Assembly: GCA_903877645.1 (NCBI GenBank) | Contig: CAIRES010000048.1 | Span: 62,001-126,000, forward strand | Direction: 5' to 3' | DNA from: an uncultured Bacteroidota bacterium | GTDB lineage: Bacteria; Bacteroidota; Bacteroidia; Chitinophagales; Chitinophagaceae | Length of the DNA stretch: 64,000 nt | In this document: positions 8,526-15,380 of the stretch, piece after piece | Layout of the letters: each line of letters starts with the position of its first letter | Position numbering within the stretch: the first letter of the stretch is position 1 | Made by a program: the position numbers and the translations under genes | The notes under the pieces: generated by a model | The model's database searches: none | Seen by the model: the letters and a program-made list of their open reading frames with translations, nothing else | What the model was told of the DNA's origin: nothing

Positions 8526-9947
8526 CTATTTTTTCGGTTTCTTATACTTGGCTATCAGCTCGGTAACACTGCTGCGGAGCAGGTATTCGGGGTTCAGCTC
8601 GGTAAAGATCTTCGACTTGGAAGGCATCAGTTTTAATGCTTTTTCCAGGTGCAGCGAGGCTTCCTTGGCCTTGCCCAGCTCAAACAGGGCTGCGGCATGG
8701 TAGTAATGAAAGTCGGCCTTGTCGCCGCAATGCTCGCGGGCTACAGCTATCTGGGTAATGGCCTCGTCGAAGTAACCGGTAAGGTACAGGCCACGGATGA
8801 GGGCTACCCAGGTGGTCTTGTTACCCGGTTTCAGCCTTACGGCATTGAGGTAGCATACAAGGGCTTCGCTTTTTACGTCCATCTCCATCAGGCAGTTGCC
8901 TATGGCCATGCAGTAAGAGGCATTGTCTTTATCAAGGTGCAGGGCCACAGAGTATGACTTCACTGCTTTTTCCCATTGTTTTTCGCGGCTGTAGGTCTCC
9001 CCTATTTTGTAGAAGATACCATCATCCTGCGGGTTCAGTTGAGATGCCTGGCGGTAGAACTGGCGGGCGCGGGCAAAATCTTTGCGCTTCTCCCAGCAGT
9101 AGCCCATGGCCTCAAAGATCACATCTTCCGGCTTGGCTATCTCTATATGCTTTTCCAGTACTTCCAGGGCCTTTTCGTACCATTTGAGGCGCATATAGGC
9201 ATCGGCCATATTGCGGTAAGCAAATTCGAATTTCTCGTCTATAGCTATGCAGTATTCGTAGGCATCAATGCACTTCTCATACATCTTCAGCCCTTGGTAT
9301 GCCGCGCCCAGGTTGAACCAGCCGAGGGCATTGTATGGGTCGTCATCAGTAAGTTGGGTATGGAGTGTCACGCTTTCCTCCAGCCGGCCGGTGAATTCAG
9401 ACCAGAAGCAGATCTTCTGCAGGGCCTCTTCGTTGCGCCTGTCTATGGCTATTACCCTTTTCAGGGTATCAAATACGGCATCAAACTCCTCGCTCTCGTC
9501 ATACACATCCGACAATTCCAGTAATACTTCGGTCTTTTCCTTGCCTTCAAATTCTTTACTGCGCTGCTCCAGCCACAAGGCTGCCTGGTCATATTTGAAT
9601 TGTGCCAGTAATATATCAGAGCGCAGCAGCACGGCATCAATGTTGTTGCCGTCGTATTGCTCCATCTCATCAAGCGCTTTGAGTGCCTGCCCGTATTTCT
9701 GTGCTTGTGTCAGTATCTCAGCCCTAAGGAGTAGTACAGAGGCCGAGAATGGGTAATATGTTCTTGCTATATCGCAGGCCAGTAAGGCTTGCTCTTCATT
9801 ACTTTCCTGGAAATAGTACTCGATCACCCGCTCAAATTCCTCTTCATCCAATATCCTCGTAGACTCCCCTTTCTTTACTTCTTCGTAGCGTTGAAGTGTT
9901 TCATCCATTGATCCCCACTCCTCGTCATTAAAATCATCGTCAAACAT
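8526..9947 (-). CDS. Tetratricopeptide repeat protein
   Basis: 473 residues from the ATG at 9947; a TAACTTTG element at 9966-9973 lies inside the longer frame and argues against the ATG at 9986. The N-terminus is acidic (FDDDFNDEEWGSMDE). The rest is about ten TPR units, with typical positions such as ALGWFNLGAAYQGLKMYEKC and FAYRNMADAYMRLKWYEKAL. There is no signal peptide, so it is cytoplasmic. TPR proteins of this type are scaffolds; the partner is unknown. It is monocistronic, with its own promoter and terminator. Confidence 0.9.
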   Translation of the reverse strand: MFDDDFNDEEWGSMDETLQRYEEVKKGESTRILDEEEFERVIEYYFQESNEEQALLACDIARTYYPFSASVLLLRAEILTQAQKYGQALKALDEMEQYDGNNIDAVLLRSDILLAQFKYDQAALWLEQRSKEFEGKEKTEVLLELSDVYDESEEFDAVFDTLKRVIAIDRRNEEALQKICFWSEFTGRLEESVTLHTQLTDDDPYNALGWFNLGAAYQGLKMYEKCIDAYEYCIAIDEKFEFAYRNMADAYMRLKWYEKALEVLEKHIEIAKPEDVIFEAMGYCWEKRKDFARARQFYRQASQLNPQDDGIFYKIGETYSREKQWEKAVKSYSVALHLDKDNASYCMAIGNCLMEMDVKSEALVCYLNAVRLKPGNKTTWVALIRGLYLTGYFDEAITQIAVAREHCGDKADFHYYHAAALFELGKAKEASLHLEKALKLMPSKSKIFTELNPEYLLRSSVTELIAKYKKPKK

Positions 9948-9965
9948 ATGCGCGTGGTTTATACT

Positions 9966-9973
9966 CAAAGTTA
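9966..9973 (-). promoter_or_regulatory. Promoter -7 element of the TPR gene
   Basis: TAACTTTG (minus strand), 18 nt upstream of the ATG at 9947. It decides the start of that gene. Confidence 0.55.
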
Positions 9974-10074
9974 CTGAAAAATGCATGCCAAAGTATTAGC
10001 CTATTGTTACGGCATTGTCAAAATGCACAGTTTATTAACATATTGTCTTTGCATCAGTTATCATTGCTTTTACT

Positions 10075-10082
10075 TAAATTTG
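10075..10082 (+). promoter_or_regulatory. Promoter -7 element of the decayed RelB/RelE-like pair
   Basis: TAAATTTG matches TAnnTTTG. The predicted transcript starts at about 10087, beyond an ATG at 10084, so translation should begin at the ATG at 10102. Confidence 0.45.
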
Positions 10083-10101
10083 CATGGCAAACGTATTAGA
10101 T

Positions 10102-10341
10102 ATGAACCTTCAGTATTTGTCAGACAAAGCGGGGCACACCACAGGTGTGCAGATACAAATGCCCATTGAAGAATGGGATCTGCTGAAGAAGAAATATACA
10201 GAATTTGAAATGGAAGACGAAACTGCCGGACAAAATATCCCTGAATGGCAAATATCCCTCGGGAGAGCAGAGATGGAAAATGTGCGCCAAGGTAATACTG
10301 AGCTTAGAGATTGGGAGACGGTGAGGAAGCAATATAAATAA
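10102..10341 (+). CDS. Antitoxin-like protein of a RelB/RelE-type pair
   Basis: 79 residues (MNLQYLSDKAGHTTGVQIQM...). It has the pattern of small Bacteroidota antitoxins that precede a RelE/ParE-type toxin: an N-terminal beta-rich part (LQYLSDKAGHTTGVQI), then PIEEWDLLKKKY, then an acidic tail. An in-frame ATG at 10084 adds six residues but lies too close to the promoter element. The downstream toxin (10353-10643) is interrupted by a stop codon, so this may be an orphaned antitoxin. In intact pairs such proteins bind the toxin and repress their own promoter (inference here). Confidence 0.7.
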   Translation: MNLQYLSDKAGHTTGVQIQMPIEEWDLLKKKYTEFEMEDETAGQNIPEWQISLGRAEMENVRQGNTELRDWETVRKQYK

Positions 10342-10352
10342 TATATCCCTCA

Positions 10353-10643
10353 ATGATGATCTTCTCAATTATCACCACAACCAATGCCAGAAGGGATATA
10401 GATGAGGCTGTAATGTGAGAAAACACCCGGGATACCAAGCTGGGAGACCGGTTTCTCGACTGCCTTGATAATAAGTTTTCATCCCTTGCTCAAACACCTT
10501 TCATCGGCTCTTACAGATATGATGATGTGCGTTGTGTAATGACCGACGTTTTTCAATATCTTATTCATTATATGATCAACGAAGAACAGCAGCAAGTTGT
10601 CATTTTGAGGGTGCTGCATGTAAGAAAGACCCCGACCTGGTAA
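10353..10643 (+). pseudogene. RelE/ParE-family toxin interrupted by one in-frame TGA
   Basis: Reading 97 codons from the ATG at 10353 gives one continuous RelE-like protein except for TGA at 10416-10418: ARRDIDEAVM-stop-ENTRDTKLGDRFLD, then FSSLAQTPFIGSYRYDDVR and the core beta-strands FQYLIHYMIN / QQVVILRVLHVRKTP. It aligns without gaps in this region to the intact toxin at 23858 (IEAFLWYESLVTGLGIEF), where the stop falls on Trp. A TGG to TGA change is the simplest explanation. It starts 11 nt after the antitoxin stop. The first ATGs and the C-terminus are intact, so the decay looks recent. Confidence 0.8.
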
Positions 10644-10681
10644 ACCTAAATCCGCATACAAATAGCATAGCTATAGGCACA

Positions 10682-11359
10682 ATGATACACAAAGCATCTC
10701 TTGATTTTCTGAAGGATCTCTCCAGGCATAATGACCGGGATTGGTTTAACAATAATAAAAACCGCTATACGGCAGCGCATGAAAATATGGCAGCCTTTGC
10801 CGACGATCTGCTGGCAGAGATGAACAAACATGACAATATTGAAACCGAGTCGGGGAAGAAGAGCATGTACCGGATATACAGGGATGTGCGCTTCTCCAAG
10901 GAGAAAATCCCTTTCAATACGCATTGGAGCGGCGGCTTCAGGCGTGCCACCAAGCAACTGCGTGGCGGGTACTACTTTCATATTCAGCCGGGCGGCTCAT
11001 TTGTAGCTGGTGGCTTCTGGGGCCCTAACCCGGGCGACCTGCAACGCATCAGGCAGGATATAGACGCAAATTATACGGACCTGGAAAAGATACTCGCCGG
11101 TAAGTCGCTGAAAAGCACATTTGGCGAAATGCGTGGCGATAAAGTAATCTCTGCGCCCAGGGGATATGCTAAGGACCATCCCGGGATAGACCTGCTGAGG
11201 TATAAGCAATTCATACTCAGGCACGACTTTACAGACGCAGAGGTGCTGAGCCCGTCATTTGCGAAGGCAGCCAGCGATACCTATAAGAAGATGCGCCCCT
11301 TCCTGAATTATATGAGCGAGGTGCTGACTACCGATAGCAATGGAGTGAGTACAATATAG
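10682..11359 (+). CDS. DUF2461 (TIGR02453) family protein
   Basis: 225 residues from the ATG at 10682; the frame extends upstream to 10532 but only across the toxin pseudogene. Family landmarks are FLKDLSRHNDRDWFNNNKNRY near the N-terminus, then MYRIYRDVRFSKEKIPFNTH and GGYYFHIQPG ... GGFWGPNPGDLQRIR. DUF2461 proteins are cytoplasmic and widespread in bacteria with no established function. It begins 39 nt after the toxin remnant with no clear promoter between, so it may once have been read through from that operon. A repeat element follows 11 nt after the stop. Confidence 0.9.
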   Translation: MIHKASLDFLKDLSRHNDRDWFNNNKNRYTAAHENMAAFADDLLAEMNKHDNIETESGKKSMYRIYRDVRFSKEKIPFNTHWSGGFRRATKQLRGGYYFHIQPGGSFVAGGFWGPNPGDLQRIRQDIDANYTDLEKILAGKSLKSTFGEMRGDKVISAPRGYAKDHPGIDLLRYKQFILRHDFTDAEVLSPSFAKAASDTYKKMRPFLNYMSEVLTTDSNGVSTI

Positions 11360-11370
11360 CGCGAAATTTT

Positions 11371-11483
11371 CCACCACATAGGCACATAGAGCACATAGTC
11401 TATGTGGTCTGAACTTCATGAGTTTTAAGTACACATAGGCTGCTGTTAATCTTGCCTATGTGTTCTATGTGCCTATGTGGTGG
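11371..11483. repeat. Interspersed inverted-repeat element, copy B
   Basis: Near-perfect terminal inverted repeats of about 28 nt: the left end starts CCACCACATAGGCACATAG and the right end is its reverse complement with one mismatch. The ~55-nt middle has further CTATGTG/CACATAG motifs. Same family as 4309-4435. No ORF. It lies between convergent genes, where it could also act as a terminator. Confidence 0.8.
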
Positions 11484-11514
11484 CCTTAATCAACACTAAA
11501 TTTATGCAATACCG

Positions 11515-12192
11515 TTATTTCTTTTTGCTGAAAAAGTCTTTCAGTTCGCGGCTCATTTGTTCACCTCTTTTCTTGAGGTCCTGCACTTCATTGCCTACGT
11601 TCTTAGTGATGTCATGAAAGGTAACGGGGTTGCCGTTGTTCATATTGAACAGCTCTTCGCGGCTCTTGGCTGCGGGGATCACCATCCAGGCGATGATATA
11701 GGTAAGGAAGCCGATGCCGAAAGTGAGCAGCGCCACTACCATAACGAGCCGGATGATAACGGGATCTATATCAAAGTAATGAGCGACACCGCTGCACACA
11801 CCGCCGAAAACCTTGTCGTAAGGATCGCGCAGCAGGCGATCGTGCGAGTAAGGGTATGGACGGCCCTGGTTGGGCTGCTGCCAGCCCGTATTATTATAGC
11901 TGCGGTAATTGGATTGATTGCTGTTGGTGGCGCCATCGCGCAGGTCGCTGGCAGAGCCGAGGTTGTCGATGACCTTCTGTACATCAGAGCGGTCTATGGC
12001 CGGCACCCCACCTTGCAGGCGGATAGCGAACAACTCAGCAATACGGTTCTCGATGTCTTCAATGATCTCCTTGCCATCGTCGCCGGTAAACTGGCGCTGG
12101 AGGGTATTGAGGTATTCTTTTAAGACAATGTATGCGTCTTCTTCTATTGGCAGTACGCTGCCGGCAATGTTTATCTGAATGATACGTTGCAT
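11515..12192 (-). CDS. PspC-domain membrane protein
   Basis: 225 residues. The N-terminal ~75 residues form the alpha/beta region that often precedes PspC in Bacteroidota (IIQINIAGSVLPIEEDAY ... ENRIAELF). A Gln/Asn/Tyr-rich linker follows. The PspC domain starts near residue 117 (RLLRDPYDKVFGGVCSGVA) with a membrane segment at about 143-167 (IIRLVMVVALLTFGIGFLTY) and IAWMVIPAAKS. The charged C-terminal tail is probably cytoplasmic. PspC-type proteins sense or relieve envelope stress. It is co-transcribed behind the PadR regulator (25-nt gap), an arrangement common in this phylum, so PadR probably controls it. Confidence 0.92.
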   Translation of the reverse strand: MQRIIQINIAGSVLPIEEDAYIVLKEYLNTLQRQFTGDDGKEIIEDIENRIAELFAIRLQGGVPAIDRSDVQKVIDNLGSASDLRDGATNSNQSNYRSYNNTGWQQPNQGRPYPYSHDRLLRDPYDKVFGGVCSGVAHYFDIDPVIIRLVMVVALLTFGIGFLTYIIAWMVIPAAKSREELFNMNNGNPVTFHDITKNVGNEVQDLKKRGEQMSRELKDFFSKKK

Positions 12193-12217
12193 ATATGTGT
12201 TTTTTGTTTAGGTGGTT

Positions 12218-12550
12218 TTATAATGAAACTGTTAGGTCATTTACTGCTTTACTTAATTCATCCCAGGTGGTACGGAGCTGCTCATAAAAACCAAGCCCCT
12301 CGGCAGTGAGCGTATAATACTTCCTTGGCGGCCCGGATAGCGATTCCTCCCAGCGGTAACTGAGCATACCCGAGTTCTTCAGCCGGGTAAGAAGGGGATA
12401 TAATGTGCCTTCCAATACTACCAGCTTGGAGCCCTTCAGTTGCTCCAGTATGTCACTGGGGTAAGCCTCTGTCTGGCGCTGGATGATGCCCAAAATGCAC
12501 AACTCCAGCAAGCCCTTTCTCATTTGCGATTCTGTGTTCTCTATTGCCAT
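12218..12550 (-). CDS. PadR-family transcriptional regulator
   Basis: 110 residues, typical of the short PadR subfamily. The winged helix is visible: MRKGLLELCILGIIQ, then YPSDILEQL, VVLEGTLYPLLTRLKNSGML and the wing GPPRKYYTLTAEG. There is no long C-terminal dimerisation domain beyond one helix. It is first in the operon with PspC; the promoter element TACCTTTG at 12569-12576 lies 18 nt upstream of its start. Regulators of this group usually repress their own operon and respond to small molecules or membrane stress; the effector is unknown. Confidence 0.93.
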   Translation of the reverse strand: MAIENTESQMRKGLLELCILGIIQRQTEAYPSDILEQLKGSKLVVLEGTLYPLLTRLKNSGMLSYRWEESLSGPPRKYYTLTAEGLGFYEQLRTTWDELSKAVNDLTVSL

Positions 12551-12568
12551 TGCGCTTCGATTTCAGAA

Positions 12569-12576
12569 CAAAGGTA
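12569..12576 (-). promoter_or_regulatory. Promoter -7 element of the padR-pspC operon
   Basis: TACCTTTG on the minus strand, a match to TAnnTTTG, 18 nt before the PadR start. An operator for PadR would be expected nearby; the only candidate I see is the imperfect dyad GGTATTATGCAATACATAGTACC around 12586-12608 (shown in part). Confidence 0.5.
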
Positions 12577-12671
12577 GGCAAACTATGGTATTATGCAATA
12601 CATAGTACCTTGTTTTGCGAAAAATCACGCTTTTCGGGTGGTAACCGGATATAAAAGAAGAAGTTTTTACA

Positions 12672-12679
12672 TATTTTTG
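12672..12679 (+). promoter_or_regulatory. Promoter -7 element of the truncated nucleotidyltransferase module
   Basis: TATTTTTG matches TAnnTTTG. Its position 26 nt ahead of the TTG at 12706 supports that start. Confidence 0.4.
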
Positions 12680-12705
12680 TAGGAACAGGCATAACCACCC
12701 TTATT

Positions 12706-12903
12706 TTGGAAGATAAATTTCGTTTAGATCGCACTGCATTTAAAGCCACCACCGCTATGGAGGCCGACGACCACGTAACAGAATGGCGCGATAAAACACC
12801 ATTCGAACGGTTGGAAGCTGCATGGTACCTGATCAATCAGACGTATGGTACAACGTCAAAGACACAGCTTGACCGTACAGTTTTTTCAAGAAGAAAAAGA
12901 TAA
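12706..12903 (+). CDS. Small conserved partner of a nucleotidyltransferase-type module
   Basis: 65 residues from a TTG start. The start is supported by the conserved-looking N-terminal RLDRTAF, which is echoed near the C-terminus as LDRTVFSRRKR; the alternative ATG at 12757 would remove the first copy. The middle reads TPFERLEAAWYLINQTYG. Short proteins of this pattern precede nucleotidyltransferase genes in Bacteroidota and probably belong to a toxin-antitoxin-like pair (inference). Its TAA overlaps the next ATG by one base. No membrane segment or known domain. Confidence 0.6.
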   Translation: MEDKFRLDRTAFKATTAMEADDHVTEWRDKTPFERLEAAWYLINQTYGTTSKTQLDRTVFSRRKR

Positions 12904-13154
12904 TGGCTAATATTTTCAATGACGACTTCAGAGATTTTATTGAAAGCTTTAATCAGCATGATGTAGAATATATACTTGTAGGTGGGATGGCTGTTATACT
13001 AAATGGGTATATACGCACTACCGGTGATATGGATGTTTGGGTGAAAAAAACTGCAGAGAATTATCAACGTATTGTTTCTGCATTCCGACACTTCAGTATG
13101 CCTGTATTTGATATGACGAAAGAAGGGTTTTTAGGAAGCCTTGATGTATGTTGA
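12903..13154 (+). pseudogene. Truncated nucleotidyltransferase (DUF6036/AbiEii-like N-terminal half)
   Basis: 83 residues: FNDDFRDFIESFNQHDVEYILVGGMAVILNGYIRTTGDMDVWV, a nucleotidyltransferase fold start with the GG and DxD (DMD) motifs, then PVFDMTKEGFLGSLDVC and a stop. Relatives run to about 150 residues, so the C-terminal half is missing. Just after the stop another frame reads LKHLRKRIGL and a stop (13153-13185), which could be the far end of the same or a similar gene after an internal deletion; this is inference. The catalytic residues survive, but the enzyme is probably inactive. Confidence 0.65.
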
Positions 13155-13202
13155 AGCATCTCAGGAAAAGAATAGGCTTGTAAGTTACTACCAGCAATTA
13201 TC

Positions 13203-13210
13203 TACTTTTG
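13203..13210 (+). promoter_or_regulatory. Possible promoter -7 element of the GlcD-like gene
   Basis: TACTTTTG matches TAnnTTTG, 4 nt before the ATG at 13215. If used, the mRNA would be leaderless or nearly so. Confidence 0.35.
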
Positions 13211-13214
13211 CACC

Positions 13215-14621
13215 ATGCCTTTTCAAAAGATACAAGCCGGGGATATTGCTTTCTTCAAAACCATACTGGAAGACAAATATGTGCAGGCCGATGACGAGAA
13301 CCTCAGTCGCTGCGCCAGCGACCAGACCGAAGACCTGCATTACCTGCCGGAGATAGTGCTGCAGGCAGGCACTACAGAAGAAGTCAGCAGTATCATGAAG
13401 TATTGCAACGCTCATAACATCCCTGTGACGCCCCGTGGTGCGGGCACCGGACTAAGCGGCGGTGCGCTGCCGGTATTTGGCGGTGTGCTGCTGGATATGA
13501 AGCGCTTTAATAAGATACTACATGTGGATAAGCGCAACTTCCAGGTGACGACCGAGCCGGGGGTGATCACACAAGAGCTACAGGAACATCTAAAGGCTGA
13601 AGGGCTTTTTTATCCGCCTGACCCTGCAAGTAAGGGATCTTGTTTTATTGGGGGCAATGTGGCCGAGAACTCGGGAGGGCCAAGGGCTGTGAAGTACGGC
13701 GTAGTAAAGGATTATGTGCTGAACCTGGAAATGGTACTACCCAATGGCGAGGTGATATGGACAGGCGCTAATGTGCTGAAAAACTCCACGGGGTACAATC
13801 TTACCCAACTGGTAGTGGGTAGCGAGGGTACGCTGGGCATCATCACTAAAATTGTATTGCGCCTGATACCTGCTGTGAAGCACGACCTGCTGCTGCTGGT
13901 GCCGTTCCGCAAGGCGGTAGAGGCATGTGCTGCGGTTAATGCCATCTTCCTGGCAGGCTACACACCATCGGCACTGGAGTTTATGGAGCGCGATGCATTG
14001 GAGTGGTCTATGAAGTATGTGCAATCGCAGGGCGTAAATCTACCTGAAGATATAGCCGCCCACCTGCTGATAGAAGTGGATGGCAACCATACGGACGAAT
14101 TGTACCGCGACGCCGAAGCCATATCGCAAATAGTGCAGCAATACGATATAGATGAGGTGCTGTTTGCCGACAGTCATGAGCAGAAGCAAATGCTGTGGAC
14201 ACTGCGCCGCAAAGTGGGCGAGGCGGTAAAAAGCAATTCGATATACAAAGAAGAAGATACGGTAGTGCCAAGGGCGGAACTGCCCGAGCTGCTGCAGATC
14301 ATCAAAGACCTGGGCAGGGAGTATGGTTTTCAGTCGGTATGCTATGGCCACGCCGGCGATGGCAACCTGCATGTGAACATTGTAAAGGGCAATATGAGCG
14401 ACGAGGACTGGAAGCACAAGCTACCGCAGGGCATCCGCAAGCTGTTTAAAGAAGTGGTGCGCATGGGCGGCACTATATCCGGCGAGCATGGCATAGGGCT
14501 GGTGCAGCGGGAATACATGGATATTGCCTTCAGCAGCGTACAAATGGGGCTGATGCAGCAGATAAAGAATGTTTTTGACCCTAACGGCATATTAAACCCC
14601 GGCAAGATATTAATGTCTTAA
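13215..14621 (+). CDS. FAD-linked oxidase, GlcD/lactate dehydrogenase type
   Basis: 468 residues, the full length of the GlcD family. The FAD-binding PCMH domain spans roughly 35-215 with VTPRGAGTGLSGGALP, DPASKGSCFIGGNVAENSGGPRAVKYG and GSEGTLGIITK. The C-terminal cap has YGHAGDGNLHVNIVKG and ends with the family signature GGTISGEHGIGLVQREYM ... FDPNGILNPGKI. Such enzymes oxidise 2-hydroxy acids (glycolate or D-lactate) and pass electrons to quinone. The substrate cannot be told from sequence, and no GlcE/GlcF partners are adjacent, which favours a single-subunit D-2-hydroxyacid dehydrogenase. Confidence 0.95.
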   Translation: MPFQKIQAGDIAFFKTILEDKYVQADDENLSRCASDQTEDLHYLPEIVLQAGTTEEVSSIMKYCNAHNIPVTPRGAGTGLSGGALPVFGGVLLDMKRFNKILHVDKRNFQVTTEPGVITQELQEHLKAEGLFYPPDPASKGSCFIGGNVAENSGGPRAVKYGVVKDYVLNLEMVLPNGEVIWTGANVLKNSTGYNLTQLVVGSEGTLGIITKIVLRLIPAVKHDLLLLVPFRKAVEACAAVNAIFLAGYTPSALEFMERDALEWSMKYVQSQGVNLPEDIAAHLLIEVDGNHTDELYRDAEAISQIVQQYDIDEVLFADSHEQKQMLWTLRRKVGEAVKSNSIYKEEDTVVPRAELPELLQIIKDLGREYGFQSVCYGHAGDGNLHVNIVKGNMSDEDWKHKLPQGIRKLFKEVVRMGGTISGEHGIGLVQREYMDIAFSSVQMGLMQQIKNVFDPNGILNPGKILMS

Positions 14622-14670
14622 GACTAACCTAAAAAAGCTATGCGGCTACGCCTTGATTAGTTTTTTATAG

Positions 14671-14678
14671 TAACTTTG
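14671..14678 (+). promoter_or_regulatory. Promoter -7 element of the beta-barrel gene
   Basis: TAACTTTG, 18 nt before the ATG at 14697. Confidence 0.55.
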
Positions 14679-14696
14679 AACATATAAACTATTCCC

Positions 14697-15317
14697 ATGA
14701 AGAAGATCATTCTGATCGTATTGTTGTTTACTGCTTACAATTACGCCTCGGCGCAGGATGTATATACCAGCTCGGGCAAGCAGGGCTACCAAAAGAAAAC
14801 TAAGAAGAAAAAGGGCTACGATCCGGATAAGCTGATTATCGGTGGTATGCCTAGCCTTGCATTTGGAGATGGATATGTAAATCTTGGCATTTCTGCACTC
14901 GTAGGCTACAGGATAACTGACCATTTTTCGGCAGGTGTAGGCTTGGGTTATCTTTATTCAAGGTCTCCTTATACAGTTGATCCGTACAATCCTAATAATA
15001 TACTGTATCAAACTGAGAGCGTTATTTATCCGAACGTGTGGACACGTTATATTGTATATAAGGGACTCTATGTTACAGGTTCGTATGAATATGACTTGAT
15101 TTATGAAAAATTACCGTTGGATAATTATGGTAACGTAAACGCAACAAGATCAAGCGCTACCAATTCGTGTGTATTTTTAGGCATAGGATATAAACAACCT
15201 TTAAGTGGCCGGTTGAGTGTCTACATCGAAGGAGTATATGATGTATTGCAGGGTGTGAATAGTCCATATTATCCGGGGCAGCCGCAGATACACATAGGTT
15301 TTGCCGCAGGGCTTTAA
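14697..15317 (+). CDS. Outer-membrane beta-barrel-type hypothetical protein
   Basis: 206 residues with a signal peptide (MKKIILIVLLFTAYNYASAQ). A short lysine-rich linker (KKTKKKKGYD) is followed by alternating aromatic/hydrophobic strands (VNLGISALVGYRITDHFSAG, YVTGSYEYDLIYE, IYIEGVYDVL-like ends) and a final strand IHIGFAAGL, the pattern of a small outer-membrane barrel. No specific family is recognised. It has its own promoter; the symporter gene starts 63 nt downstream and may be co-transcribed. Confidence 0.8.
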   Translation: MKKIILIVLLFTAYNYASAQDVYTSSGKQGYQKKTKKKKGYDPDKLIIGGMPSLAFGDGYVNLGISALVGYRITDHFSAGVGLGYLYSRSPYTVDPYNPNNILYQTESVIYPNVWTRYIVYKGLYVTGSYEYDLIYEKLPLDNYGNVNATRSSATNSCVFLGIGYKQPLSGRLSVYIEGVYDVLQGVNSPYYPGQPQIHIGFAAGL

Positions 15318-15380
15318 TTCAATTCTGTATATCTTTATGCTTTGCCAATAGAATGGCAAAGCATTTTTATTTTCTACCAC

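Noticed and set aside
10416-10418. TGA read as selenocysteine or recoded Trp
   Set aside because: RelE proteins have no selenocysteine, no SECIS-like structure is evident, and genuine genes here end at TGA (for example the 1194-residue cargo at 39960).
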